64,000 nt of DNA from Acidihalobacter aeolianus (GTDB lineage Bacteria; Pseudomonadota; Gammaproteobacteria; DSM-5130; Acidihalobacteraceae): assembly GCF_001753165.1 (NCBI RefSeq), contig NZ_CP017448.1:1382462-1446461 (forward strand), given 5' to 3'. A program made the position numbers and the translations under genes. Positions 31,675-40,652 of this stretch are shown here, piece by piece (the first letter of the stretch is position 1; each line of letters starts with the position of its first letter). A model generated the notes under the pieces. The model saw nothing but the letters and a program-made list of their open reading frames with translations, made no database searches and was not told where the DNA came from.

Positions 31675-31872
31675 TCAGTGCGCAGCCTTGCGGCTGGCCT
31701 CGATCTGCTGGTTCAGCCAATCGGTGATTTCCGCTTCGACCCACCCGACGGCACGGCCGCCGAGGGATACGGGTTTTGGAAAGCGACCTTCGGAAATACG
31801 TAGATAGATCGTGCTGCGGGAAAGCCCGGTGCGGGCCTTGACGGCGGGAAGTCTGAGGATTGCGGTAGCCAT
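31675..31872 (-). CDS. alpA: AlpA-family excisionase/regulator
   Basis: The 65-residue helix-turn-helix protein reads MATAILRLPAVKARTGLSRS then TIYLRISEGRFPKPVSLGGR, the MerR-like winged helix of AlpA proteins. AlpA homologues activate integrase expression or act as directionality factors for P4-type elements. ATG 31872 is chosen because GGAGG lies 7 bases upstream; a longer frame to 31902 lacks this. Confidence 0.88.
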   Translation of the reverse strand: MATAILRLPAVKARTGLSRSTIYLRISEGRFPKPVSLGGRAVGWVEAEITDWLNQQIEASRKAAH

Positions 31873-31973
31873 GTTTGCGCCTCCATAGGCGTTGTTGAAC
31901 ATGGTTACCGATTGTTATGTCACGACTCCCGCGCAGCATCGCAATTGCAGCATCGATCGCCGCAATTGCGGAA

Positions 31974-32756
31974 CTAGCGAGTTTGCAGGGCGCGTTTCGC
32001 CTCGGGAAACTTGCGGGAAAGATTGCTCTTTGATAAGCCCCCGTACCCACGGAAATGCTCGTCTATCGCGTCGATCAGTTTGGCCTCGCTGGGAAAGGAG
32101 GAATGCTTCTCCACGCCGGGAAGATTTCCTGCAATACAGTCGAGCAGGGCGGCAATGATGTTCTGATAGGTGGACTCGGCCCGTTCACTGGGTGCTCCGA
32201 GCTTATCGACCATAGCCTTGAGGGAGTCCCGCTCCGCCTCAATGGATTCCTTTTGCTCCCGTAATTTCTTGTACTCGGTTTTGGCTGTATCCAGGCGGGA
32301 TGCCAGCTTGTCGTGCTCGGCTTTCAATGCGCGGTAGGCGTCTGTGCTTATAGCTGTGTGCGTGCTGCGTTCAATGTCGTCGAACAGGAATGCCGGCTTC
32401 TCATTCGGAAATGCTTTCTCCATCCAAGCCCTGAGGTCGCGCCCGAAAAAATGCCTCCGCTCGTAGGCGACATGATCGCCCGAGGCGACGGTTGAACCGT
32501 CTTCCCGCCCGTGCGGAAGTTCGCCGGACTCGACGGCTTCTGCGATGGCACGGCTCCTCGGTTCGAGGCAAGGCACCGCCGGATGCCGCCAGATACTACG
32601 CCCCAGTCCCGTTGGGGATAGCTGGACGGCTTCTCGGACAATTTCCTCGACCTGGTCCTCAGGGACGCCACACCACAAAGCTGCCGCCTGCGGGATGGAG
32701 TACACCGCATAGTGCGCCCGCATTGCGGCGCAATTGTCGGATTCCCACGGCTTCAT
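31974..32756 (-). CDS. Hypothetical protein with central coiled coil
   Basis: The 260-residue protein has an N-terminal segment (YSIPQAAALWCGVPEDQVEE) that may be helix-turn-helix-like, a central coiled coil (KAEHDKLASRLDTAKTEYKK, extending about 50 residues), and a conserved C-terminus (EHFRGYGGLSKSNLSRKFPE). The C-terminal motif recurs in many island-encoded proteins without known function. It is the first minus-strand gene of the element core, about 100 bases upstream of alpA and divergent from the RHH gene. Confidence 0.68.
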   Translation of the reverse strand: MKPWESDNCAAMRAHYAVYSIPQAAALWCGVPEDQVEEIVREAVQLSPTGLGRSIWRHPAVPCLEPRSRAIAEAVESGELPHGREDGSTVASGDHVAYERRHFFGRDLRAWMEKAFPNEKPAFLFDDIERSTHTAISTDAYRALKAEHDKLASRLDTAKTEYKKLREQKESIEAERDSLKAMVDKLGAPSERAESTYQNIIAALLDCIAGNLPGVEKHSSFPSEAKLIDAIDEHFRGYGGLSKSNLSRKFPEAKRALQTR

Positions 32757-32895
32757 GACTGCCGGCTCCCTTGGCCGTTCAAAGCCAGCAGGGCATTAGG
32801 TATCTGCCGGAAGAAATTCCTGGTGGAGTAGTGCCGGGCCATGCGTCCCTCCTGAAGTGTTTTGCTCTATATCCATTGGATTATATGGGATGTTG

Positions 32896-32944
32896 CAGTA
32901 CATTACAGTACATTCACAGTAGCCCGCCAGAACTGAGGGAAACC
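32896..32944 (+). promoter_or_regulatory. Probable RHH operator upstream of the type III restriction operon
   Basis: CAGTACATTA and CAGTACATTC are exact tandem neighbours at 32896 and 32906, one helical turn apart, followed by CCAGAACTGAGG before the RHH start. The matching blocks precede the first RHH gene at 17.1 kb. The 10-bp periodicity fits side-by-side RHH dimers. Confidence 0.55.
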
Positions 32945-33139
32945 ATGGCCACCGCCAAGACCACTACGCTGACCTTTCGTATCGAACCGGAACTGAAAGA
33001 GGCGCTGCGCACGGCGGCGGAGCGGGAGCACCGTTCCATCGCCAACATGGTGGCGGTCCTGATCATGGATTACTGCGAGCGTAACGATATTCCCGTCGAA
33101 CCGGGCCCGGCTGCCGGGCGCAAGAGAGTGGCGAAATGA
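32945..33139 (+). CDS. Ribbon-helix-helix regulator ahead of mod
   Basis: The 64-residue protein begins MATAKTTTLTFRIEPELKEA and continues AAEREHRSIANMVAVLIMDY. It aligns along its length with the regulator at 17,123 (TTLT-R--P-(V/L)KE-L--AAE-E-RS-ANM). It lies 39 bases upstream of mod and probably represses the type III operon. The presence of near-identical control genes ahead of two unrelated restriction systems is notable. Confidence 0.84.
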   Translation: MATAKTTTLTFRIEPELKEALRTAAEREHRSIANMVAVLIMDYCERNDIPVEPGPAAGRKRVAK

Positions 33140-33178
33140 ACCAATCAACCAAGAACAACAAGCAGCAAGGGGCCGGAT

Positions 33179-35509
33179 ATGGCGGGTAACGGGAAATCAG
33201 GGAAGGTGAAGGGTGACAGCCACGCCGGGCGCGGATCGCTGAAGCTCGCCGACAACGAAAAGCGCGACATCATCAAGCTGCTGGAGGCCGACAAGCCGCT
33301 GCCGGAGAAGTACCGCTTTCTGCTGTTCGACGACAAGCGCGAGGTGGAGCTGGTGTGGAACGGCAAGACCAACGAGGTCTGCAACATCGTGCTGCCGTTT
33401 CAGACCATCGAGCAGGTGGACGAGCCGCGCGCCGAGAAGCCGGAGGACAACCCGATCATGGGCGACCTGTTCTCCATGGACAACCGTGGCCGACAGCTCC
33501 AGGGCTGGACCAACAAGCTGATCTGGGGCGATAACAAGCTGATCCTGTCATCACTCAAAAACGGCCCGCTGCGCGAGGAGATCGAGAAACAGGGCGGCCT
33601 CAAGCTCATCTACATCGACCCGCCCTTCGACGTGGGCGCCGACTTCTCCATGGACATCGAGATCGGCGGCGACACCTTCACCAAGAAGCCGAACATCCTC
33701 GAAGAGATCGCCTACCGCGACACTTGGGGCAAAGGCGCGGATTCCTTTATTGCCATGATCTACGAGCGCCTTGTGCTGATGCGGGATTTGCTGGCGGAGG
33801 ATGGGAGTATTTATGTGCATTGCGATTGGCGGGTGAATAGTCATATACGTCTTGTAATGGACGAGATTTTTGGTAAGGACAATTTAGTCAATGAAATAGT
33901 TTGGCAGAGAACCAATGCCCATAACATGAAATCGCAAGGATATGTTAGAGCCAATGACACAATATGGTTTTTTTCAAAATCCAAAAAGTATTCGTTTAAT
34001 GAACAATATACAGACTATAGCGATGCTCAGCTAAGCCGGTATAAGGAAGACAAAGACGGCCGGCTTTTCACCGGAAGAGATTTAACATTTTCCGGCAGAA
34101 ATCCCGAAAGACAATTCGAGTGGCGCGGAACAAAGCCGCCAGATAACAGGTCGTGGGGTGCGACGTTGGAACAGCTTGAAGCGTGGTGGGATGAAGGGAA
34201 AATTCTTCTCAAACGTGATGGAACCCCGCGCCTAGACGGATTAAAAACATACCTAGATGAAACCAAGGGCGGGAAACGTTTAACCACGAACTGGAACGAT
34301 ATTGGGAGAGTCGCTAATACGTCCAGCGAACGAATTGATTACCCGACACAGAAACCCGAGGACTTGCTTGAACGCATTGTTAAAGCATCTTCCAATGAAG
34401 GCGACCTAATCGCAGATTTTTTCACTGGCTCCGGAACCACCGCCGCCGTGGCGGAAAAACTCGGCCGCAAATGGATCGCCAGCGATCTGGGCAAGTTCGC
34501 CATCCACACCACCCGCAAGCGCATGATCGGCGTGCAGCGTCAGTTAAAAGAAGACGGCAAGGACTACCGCGCCTTTGAAATCCTCAACTTGGGCAAGTAC
34601 GAGCGCCAGCATTACATCGGCGTCAATCCCGACCTGCGCGAGGAGCAGAAACAGCAGCAGTTGGCGGCGAAGGAAGCGGCCTTCCTCGATCTGATCCTGC
34701 GCGCCTACCGGGCGGAGCAGGTGGAGGGCTTTACCACCTTCAACGGCAAGCGCGCCGGGCGGCTGGTGGCGGTGGGGCCGGTGAACATGCCGGTCACCCG
34801 GCTGTTCGTGGAGGAGATCATCCTTGAGTGCCGCAAGAAGCACATCACGAAGGTGGACATCCTCGGCTTCGAGTTCGAGATGGGCTTGTTTCCCAATGTG
34901 CTGGACGAGGCGCGCGGCAAGGGCATCGACATTGCGCCCAAGTACATCCCCGCCGAGGTGTTCGACAAGCGAGCGGTAGAGAAGAATCAGGTGGTATTCC
35001 ACGATGTCTCCTTCATCGAGGTAAAGCCGCATGTGAAGAAGAACACGGTGGCGGTGGAGCTGACCGATTTTTCGGTGTTCTATTCGCAGGACTCCATCGC
35101 CAACGCAGAGGCCAGCCTGAAGAAGAAGGGCAACCGCATCGTGGTGGAGCGGGGCCAGATCGTGAAGGTGAGCAAGGACAAGGACGGCGTGATTACCCGC
35201 GAACAACTGACCCAGCACTGGACCGACTGGATCGACTACTGGTCGGTGGACTTCGACTTCGAAAGCAAGCGCGAGATCGTGCGCATCCAGAACGCGGAAA
35301 CCGGCGAGACCGAGGAACAGTGGACCGGCGACTACGTGTTCGAGAATGAGTGGCAGAGCTTTCGCACCAAGAAGGACCGCTCGCTGGAGCTGACCAGCGT
35401 GGCGCACGAATGCCCGCCGGGACGGCGCAAGATCGCCGTGAAGGTGGTGGATATTTTTGGTAATGACACCATGACCATCGTGGAAGTCAGCGTGGGAGGG
35501 AAGAAATAG
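33179..35509 (+). CDS. mod: Type III restriction-modification methyltransferase (Mod)
   Basis: The 776-residue protein has motif IV DPPF at residues 147-150 and AdoMet motif I FTGSGTT at 415-421, the order of beta-class N6-adenine methyltransferases. The target-recognition region lies between them. That stretch (about 33,830-34,420) is much more AT-rich than the rest of the gene, suggesting exchange. AAGGGG lies before the ATG. The stop overlaps the GTG start of res. Mod alone methylates; with Res it restricts. Confidence 0.94.
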   Translation: MAGNGKSGKVKGDSHAGRGSLKLADNEKRDIIKLLEADKPLPEKYRFLLFDDKREVELVWNGKTNEVCNIVLPFQTIEQVDEPRAEKPEDNPIMGDLFSMDNRGRQLQGWTNKLIWGDNKLILSSLKNGPLREEIEKQGGLKLIYIDPPFDVGADFSMDIEIGGDTFTKKPNILEEIAYRDTWGKGADSFIAMIYERLVLMRDLLAEDGSIYVHCDWRVNSHIRLVMDEIFGKDNLVNEIVWQRTNAHNMKSQGYVRANDTIWFFSKSKKYSFNEQYTDYSDAQLSRYKEDKDGRLFTGRDLTFSGRNPERQFEWRGTKPPDNRSWGATLEQLEAWWDEGKILLKRDGTPRLDGLKTYLDETKGGKRLTTNWNDIGRVANTSSERIDYPTQKPEDLLERIVKASSNEGDLIADFFTGSGTTAAVAEKLGRKWIASDLGKFAIHTTRKRMIGVQRQLKEDGKDYRAFEILNLGKYERQHYIGVNPDLREEQKQQQLAAKEAAFLDLILRAYRAEQVEGFTTFNGKRAGRLVAVGPVNMPVTRLFVEEIILECRKKHITKVDILGFEFEMGLFPNVLDEARGKGIDIAPKYIPAEVFDKRAVEKNQVVFHDVSFIEVKPHVKKNTVAVELTDFSVFYSQDSIANAEASLKKKGNRIVVERGQIVKVSKDKDGVITREQLTQHWTDWIDYWSVDFDFESKREIVRIQNAETGETEEQWTGDYVFENEWQSFRTKKDRSLELTSVAHECPPGRRKIAVKVVDIFGNDTMTIVEVSVGGKK

Positions 35510-38190
35510 TGGCCCTGCATCCTGACTTCCCCAACTCGCCGCACGCCATTCTCGATCCCGAGATCCGTTGGTTTCCGGCGGACGAGGCCTTGCGCGACAC
35601 CAGCATGGACAAGTTGATGCCACCCCTGGTGGCCAGCCTGCGCAAGAAGGTCAAGGAATTCCGAGGCAGCGGTTATGTGGGCGCGAGTGATACCAGCAAG
35701 AGCCTGCTGAACTGGTGGTTCAAGGAGCCGCACTTGCAGATGCAGGCGGACGGTACGGATACACAGTTTCGATACTTCTTCGCCCAGCGTGAGGCGCTGG
35801 AGACTGTGATCTACCTGTATGACGTGGTGGGTGCGAAGGACAAGTTCGACCTGATGCGCTTCGACAGCAGAGGCGCGGTGTCGGCGCAGATGTTCGATGA
35901 AAGCTGGCGGCGTTATGTGATCAAGATGGCCACCGGCAGCGGCAAGACCAAGGTGATGAGTCTGGCGCTGGCCTGGAGTTTCTATCACAAGCTGTATGAG
36001 CCGGATTCGGAGCTGTCGCGCAACTTTCTGGTGATCGCGCCCAACATCATCGTGCTGGATCGCATCTACAAGGATTTTCAGGGCTTGCGGATTTTCTTTG
36101 AAGACCCGGTGCTGCCCGATAACGGCTTCGATGGCCGAAACTGGCGGGACGATTTTCAACTGACCCTGCACAAGCAGGACGAGGTGAACGTCACCCATCC
36201 GGTTGGCAATATCTTTCTGACCAATATCCATCGCGTCTATGCCGGAGAGGATATTCCGCCGTCACCGGATGACGACAACACCATGGACTATTTCCTGGGT
36301 AAACGACCGACGGGTGGAACCACTGACTCCAAGGTGGACCTGGGCATGATTGTGCGCGACATCGACGAGTTGATGGTGCTCAACGATGAGGCGCACCATA
36401 TCCATGACGCGAGACTTGCCTGGTTTCAATCGATTCAGGATATTCACAACCGGCTGTTGCAAAAAGGGGGCGCGCTTTCTCTACAACTGGATGTGACCGC
36501 CACGCCAAAACACAACAATGGCGCGATCTTTGTGCAGACGGTGGCGGACTATCCGCTGGTGGAGGCGATCTCGCAGAACGTGGTGAAGCATCCGGTCCTG
36601 CCCGATGCAGCAAGCCGCGCCAAGCTGTCAGAACGCCAAAGCTCCAAGTACACGGAAAAGTATGCGGACTATATCGACTTGGGCGTGATCGAATGGCGCA
36701 AGGCGTATGAGGAACACCAGAAGCTGGACAAGAAGGCCATCCTGTTCGTGATGACCGACGACACCAAGAACTGCGATGACGTGGCGGAGTACCTGGAAGG
36801 GCGATACCCCGATCTCAAAGATGCGGTGTTGGTGATTCATACCAAGAACAACGGCGAGATTTCCGAAGCGGCCTCGGGCAAGGCCAAGGAGGAACTGGAG
36901 AAGCTGCGCCAGCAATCGAACGAGATCGACTCACTGGCAAGCCCCTACAAGGCGATTGTTTCCGTACTGATGCTCAAGGAAGGCTGGGACGTGCGCAACG
37001 TGACCACCATCGTCGGACTGCGGGCCTATTCGGCCAAGAGCAATATTCTGCCGGAGCAAACGCTGGGGCGCGGCTTGCGCAAGATGTACCCCGGTGGGGT
37101 GGAGGAATACGTCAGTGTGGTGGGTACGGATGCCTTCATGGACTTTGTTGAGTCCATTCAGGCCGAGGGTGTGGAGTTGGAACACAAGGCCATGGGCGAA
37201 GGCACCAAGCCCAAAACGCCACTGGTGGTGGAAGTCGATAACAGTAATGAGAAGAAAGACATTGAGGCGCTGGATATTGAAATCCCGGTGCTGACGCCGC
37301 GTGTTTATCGTGAGTATAAGAACCTGGGCGATCTGGATGCGGGGGCAATGACATTCCAGCCGGTGATCTACCAGACCTTCAGCGAGGAGGAACAGCGCGA
37401 GATTGTGTTCAAGGACATTACCACCGGCGAGGTGACGCATACCACGATACTGGATACCGCCGGAGTAGCGGACTATCGCAGTGTGATCGGTTACTTTGCC
37501 CAGACCGTGATGAAAGAGCTGCGGCTGGTGAGTGGCTACGATGTGCTGTACGGCAAGATCAAGGCGTTTATTCAGGATGCACTGTTCAGCCAGGCGGTTG
37601 ATCTGGAATCACCGAACACGCTGCGCAATCTGTCCGAACTGGCGGCCACCAAGACGGTGATCGAGACCTTCAAGAAAGCGATCAACGATCTGACCGTGCG
37701 CGACAAAGGCGACGCGGAAATCCGGGATACCATCAAGCTGCGTCAGACCCGGCCCTTTGTAGTTAAAGATCAGGGCTATCTGATGCCGAAAAAGAGCGTA
37801 TTCAATCGCGTGATCGGCGACAGTCATTTCGAGCTGCGATTCGCCAGTTTTCTGGAGGATTGCAGCGATGTGGTGTCCTACGCCAAGAATTATCTGGCGG
37901 TGCACTTCAAGTTGGATTACGTGAATGCGGACGGCGATATATCCAACTACTATCCCGACTTCTTCGTGAAGCTGTCCGATGGCCGGATTGTGGTGGTCGA
38001 GACCAAGGGACAGGAAGACCTGGATGTGCCGTTGAAAACACAACGGCTGCGCCAGTGGTGCGAGGACATCAACGCCACGCAGTCAGATGTGACATACGAT
38101 TTTGTGTATGTGGATCAGGAAGGTTTCGAGAAGTACGCGCCGAAGTCGTTTGCTGACGTGTTGACGGGATTCCGGGAGTACAAAGACTGA
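35509..38190 (+). CDS. res: Type III restriction endonuclease (Res)
   Basis: The 893-residue protein has superfamily-2 helicase motifs: ATGSGKTKVM near residue 143, NDEAHH near 291, and LTQ-type motif VI in EQTLGRGLRKMYPGG. The C-terminal nuclease motif (PDFFVKLSDGRIVVVETKGQ) fits PD-(D/E)xK. It needs Mod for target recognition and cleaves after ATP-driven sliding. Start is GTG, overlapping the mod stop. The 57-bp repeat begins 9 bases after its stop. Confidence 0.94.
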   Translation: MALHPDFPNSPHAILDPEIRWFPADEALRDTSMDKLMPPLVASLRKKVKEFRGSGYVGASDTSKSLLNWWFKEPHLQMQADGTDTQFRYFFAQREALETVIYLYDVVGAKDKFDLMRFDSRGAVSAQMFDESWRRYVIKMATGSGKTKVMSLALAWSFYHKLYEPDSELSRNFLVIAPNIIVLDRIYKDFQGLRIFFEDPVLPDNGFDGRNWRDDFQLTLHKQDEVNVTHPVGNIFLTNIHRVYAGEDIPPSPDDDNTMDYFLGKRPTGGTTDSKVDLGMIVRDIDELMVLNDEAHHIHDARLAWFQSIQDIHNRLLQKGGALSLQLDVTATPKHNNGAIFVQTVADYPLVEAISQNVVKHPVLPDAASRAKLSERQSSKYTEKYADYIDLGVIEWRKAYEEHQKLDKKAILFVMTDDTKNCDDVAEYLEGRYPDLKDAVLVIHTKNNGEISEAASGKAKEELEKLRQQSNEIDSLASPYKAIVSVLMLKEGWDVRNVTTIVGLRAYSAKSNILPEQTLGRGLRKMYPGGVEEYVSVVGTDAFMDFVESIQAEGVELEHKAMGEGTKPKTPLVVEVDNSNEKKDIEALDIEIPVLTPRVYREYKNLGDLDAGAMTFQPVIYQTFSEEEQREIVFKDITTGEVTHTTILDTAGVADYRSVIGYFAQTVMKELRLVSGYDVLYGKIKAFIQDALFSQAVDLESPNTLRNLSELAATKTVIETFKKAINDLTVRDKGDAEIRDTIKLRQTRPFVVKDQGYLMPKKSVFNRVIGDSHFELRFASFLEDCSDVVSYAKNYLAVHFKLDYVNADGDISNYYPDFFVKLSDGRIVVVETKGQEDLDVPLKTQRLRQWCEDINATQSDVTYDFVYVDQEGFEKYAPKSFADVLTGFREYKD

Positions 38191-38198
38191 TCTGACCA

Positions 38199-38255
38199 CC
38201 CGTCACGCCGCTTGCAAGCTACGCGGCAAGCGCCGCGCCGGGCTGCGCCGTGCCA
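38199..38255 (+). repeat. 57-bp repeat, copy 2 (after res)
   Basis: It matches copy 1 at 25757 in 55 of 57 bases, same orientation and same position relative to a restriction-subunit stop codon. Just downstream an imperfect inverted repeat (GCCAGACTGCC near 38267 and GGCAGACTGGC near 38291) extends the structured region. Confidence 0.9.
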
Positions 38256-38788
38256 AGATTCGGAGCCGCCAGACTGCCTCCGCAAGCTCCGGCAGACTGG
38301 CTAAGTGGCTCCGGTCGAGTTCCGTCCCCTCCGTTCCCGCCCGCACTCCGCCACTGCACCCTTCGCCCCCAAACAGCGGGGGCCAAGGGCTTGCGGCTCC
38401 GCAGCGGGCTGCATCGTGCCGGGGTTCATCACCGCCAGATGCTCCGTAAACTCCGCAACCGGCTCAGTGCCCCTTGCTGGCATGGTTACCCTTCGTTACC
38501 GCTTTCGTGCCGCTGGCCATGGCATCGGCTATCGCCCAGCCGCCGCGCCCCGCGACTGCGCTGTCTTTCCCGCCCCAATTGCCGGGGGCTTCGGTAAAGG
38601 GTCGGCCGCTGCTACCCAACCAGGTCGGTGTCGGCACACTGAACAATAAGCTGCGGAATATATGCGCAGCGCAAAAACCGCGCTGTCCGCTTCGCCGCAT
38701 AATTTGCATTATGTGTAAATTGCCTCCGCTTTTTTGAGCCCCCGCCCGCCAACCCGTCCGCCCCCAAGGGGCTCCCCGGTGGCTTCGT
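38256..38788. other. Structured, probably noncoding region between res and the integrase
   Basis: About 530 GC-rich bases. Several short open frames exist on both strands, but none has a family match I can name. A minus-strand frame around 38464-38814 resembles hypothetical ORFs often called downstream of integrases, so it may be a conserved DNA element rather than a protein. It separates the convergent res and int genes. Confidence 0.45.
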
Positions 38789-40006
38789 TCAGGCGCTTTG
38801 GTTAATTGGTACAATCTCCGCGCCTGCTTTCAGTTTGTCGAGGTAGTCAGCCCAGACCTGCATCATCTTGTGCCGTTCCGGCAGGTGCGCGGTGCGGTTG
38901 TAGGCGCGGCCATTGGGATCACGCACGGCGTGGGCAAGCTGGTGTTCGATGTAATCGGGGCGGAAGCCCAGCACTTCATCGAGGATGGTTCGCGCCATCG
39001 CCCGGAAGCCGTGGCCGCTCATTTCGTCCTTCTCGATACCCATGCGCCGCATGGCTGAAAGGATGGCGTTGTCGCTCATCGGGCGGTCACCTTTGGGATT
39101 CCTTGCGCTGGGGAATGCATATCGCCCCCGGCCGGTGAGCGGGTGAAGCTCCTGCAATATCTCGACCGCCTGGCGGGATAGGGGAACGATGTGCTGGGTG
39201 TTCGTCTTGGAGACCGTGTATCGCCATTCGGCGGCATCCAGGTCGATGCCCGCCCATTCGGCATGGCGTAGTTCTCCAGGACGCACGAAGACCAGCGGAG
39301 CAAGGCGGAGGGCGCAGCGCACAATCAGGGTGCCTTCATAGGCGTCTATTGCCCTGAGTACCCCGCCGACTTTTTTGGGGTCCGTCACTGCGGCAAAGTG
39401 CGTGCCTTTCACTGGCGGGAGTGCGCCCTTCAAGTCGCCGCTTGGATCGCGCTCAGCCCGTCCGGTGGCCACTGCATAGCGGAAGACCTGGCCGCAGTTT
39501 CCCAGGGCGCGGTGGGCGGTTTCCAGGGCTCCCCGTTGTTCGATACGGCGAATCACTTCCAGCAGTTGTGGGGCGGTGATGTCGGCTACCGGGGAGGCAC
39601 CGACCCAGGGGAAGATGTCTCGCTCCAGACGGCGGATGATCCGGTCGCCATGATTGGCGGACCAGTTGGGGGAGTGCTTGGCGTACCATTCACGCGCCAC
39701 TACTTCAAAGCTGTTGGCCTGCTTCGCTACCTTCGCCGTTTTCTTGGCCTTGCGGTGTTCACCGGGATCGATGCCAGCCGCAACCTGTTTGCGGGCTTCG
39801 TCCCGCCGGTCTCGGGCGTCTTTCAGGCTCACGTCGGGGTAGGTGCCGAGGGAGAGCAGCTTTTCCTTGCTGTCGAACAGGTACTTGAATCGCCACCACT
39901 TGCCGCCCTTGGGGCTGATCAGCAGGAACAGGCCCCGTTCATCATAGAGCTTGCGCTGTCTGGCCTCGGGCTTGGCCTTCTTGATGGCTGTGTCTGTAAG
40001 CGGCAT
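38789..40006 (-). CDS. int: P4-type tyrosine integrase
   Basis: The 405-residue protein has the N-terminal DUF4102 arm-binding domain (MPLTDTAIKKAKPEARQRKL), a core-binding domain, and the catalytic residues: Arg in FVRPGELRHAEW, His-x-x-Arg in GHGFRAMART, and the nucleophile Tyr in DPNGRAYNRTAHL. It recombines the element with the 3' end of ssrA, 164 bases away. The start lies 3 bases from a GGGGTAAC repeat, so binding there may also control int expression. Confidence 0.95.
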   Translation of the reverse strand: MPLTDTAIKKAKPEARQRKLYDERGLFLLISPKGGKWWRFKYLFDSKEKLLSLGTYPDVSLKDARDRRDEARKQVAAGIDPGEHRKAKKTAKVAKQANSFEVVAREWYAKHSPNWSANHGDRIIRRLERDIFPWVGASPVADITAPQLLEVIRRIEQRGALETAHRALGNCGQVFRYAVATGRAERDPSGDLKGALPPVKGTHFAAVTDPKKVGGVLRAIDAYEGTLIVRCALRLAPLVFVRPGELRHAEWAGIDLDAAEWRYTVSKTNTQHIVPLSRQAVEILQELHPLTGRGRYAFPSARNPKGDRPMSDNAILSAMRRMGIEKDEMSGHGFRAMARTILDEVLGFRPDYIEHQLAHAVRDPNGRAYNRTAHLPERHKMMQVWADYLDKLKAGAEIVPINQSA

Positions 40007-40008
40007 TT

Positions 40009-40082
40009 GGGGTAACTGCTCCGTCAGTCTTGGGGTAACCCCAATAGTTACCCCTGCTGGATTCAGGATTCTATGGGGTAAC
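40009..40082. promoter_or_regulatory. GGGGTAAC repeat cluster upstream of int
   Basis: Four copies: 40009, 40032 and 40075 on the plus strand, and 40047 inverted (GTTACCCC). With two inverted copies at the left end they are probable arm sites for integrase or AlpA. The cluster also overlaps the int promoter region. Confidence 0.65.
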
Positions 40083-40107
40083 TTTAGACGCTATCGGACA
40101 AGCAGGC

Positions 40108-40137
40108 AATAAAAAAGCCCGCTGTTACGCGGGCTTT
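40108..40137 (-). terminator. Terminator after ssrA
   Basis: On the minus strand AAAGCCCGC, loop GTAACA, GCGGGCTTT, then TTTATT. It lies between the tmRNA 3' end and the integrase, inside the element. Confidence 0.88.
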
Positions 40138-40169
40138 CGGACTTTCTTGGATGTTACTGGGAATTGAAT

Positions 40170-40183
40170 TGGTGGAGGCGGCG
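40170..40183 (+). repeat. Right attachment repeat (att) within the ssrA 3' end
   Basis: TGGTGGAGGCGGCG is the CCA end and acceptor strand of the tmRNA gene read on the plus strand. It is repeated at 27597. Integration here restores an intact ssrA. Confidence 0.82.
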
Positions 40184-40533
40184 GGAATCGAACCCGCGTC
40201 CGCAAGTCCTCTGCCTTCGGCTCTACATGCTTATCCCAGTCTTTGAGTTTAACCGCCTGCTACCCGACGGGCAGGGAAAACAGTCGGCGATCCCAGTTAG
40301 GTTTTAACGATTCGGCCCCGGGAGAGCGTCGTCGCGAGCTTGTGAGAGTCGACGCCTGGGTCTGAGTGCACAAGCACAGACTCAGTCAGACGGCACCCCT
40401 ACCGGGTTTTAAGCGGCGAGTGCGTAGTTGTCGTCGTTGGCAACTATAGATTTGCAGCGTGTTTTACGAGGGCAGCTACATCCTCGGCATGCACCTCCGG
40501 TTTCGCGACCCACGTCGAAGCCAGGTCGCCCCC
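40170..40533 (-). ncRNA. ssrA: Transfer-messenger RNA (tmRNA)
   Basis: The minus strand begins GGGGGCGACCTGGCTTCGAC and ends with the tRNA-like GGTTCGATTCCCGCCGCCTC plus CACCA. The acceptor ends pair over 7 bp. The tag reading frame encodes ANDDNYALAA then TAA, differing from the E. coli tag at one residue (Asp for Glu). It rescues stalled ribosomes and marks the nascent protein for proteolysis. The 364-base length is typical. Its 3' end is the integration site of the adjacent element. Confidence 0.97.
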
Positions 40534-40652
40534 TTTGGAAGACGGCAATTATAACCGATTGAGCACCGCTTGTGGGTACATCATTGGTGACATGCGTGTG
40601 GGGCGGCATTCCTAGTATGATTGCGCCTCTTCGACAGACCGGACCGATCGCC

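Larger units (their letters stand above)
27597..40183. mobile_element. 12.6-kb integrative element in ssrA with type III restriction cargo
   Basis: The element is bounded by 14-bp direct repeats, TGGTGGAGGCGGCG, at 27597 and 40170. The right copy is the 3' end of the tmRNA gene, and a P4-type integrase lies next to it. GGGGTAAC octamers cluster inside both ends. The content is two zinc-ribbon proteins, DUF3987 and Toprim replication-type proteins, AlpA, a coiled-coil protein, an RHH regulator and the type III mod/res genes. There are no capsid or conjugation genes, so it is likely a P4-like satellite or a mobilisable island. Confidence 0.85.

Noticed and set aside
33179-38190. BREX or DISARM assignment for the methyltransferase/helicase pair
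   Set aside because: No pglZ, brxC, drmB or phospholipase-D-type partner is nearby. The Mod/Res architecture and overlap fit an ordinary type III system.
38250-38814. Several 60-116 codon frames between res and int
   Set aside because: They overlap one another on both strands, lack ribosome sites and show no domain. The region is better described as structured noncoding DNA.
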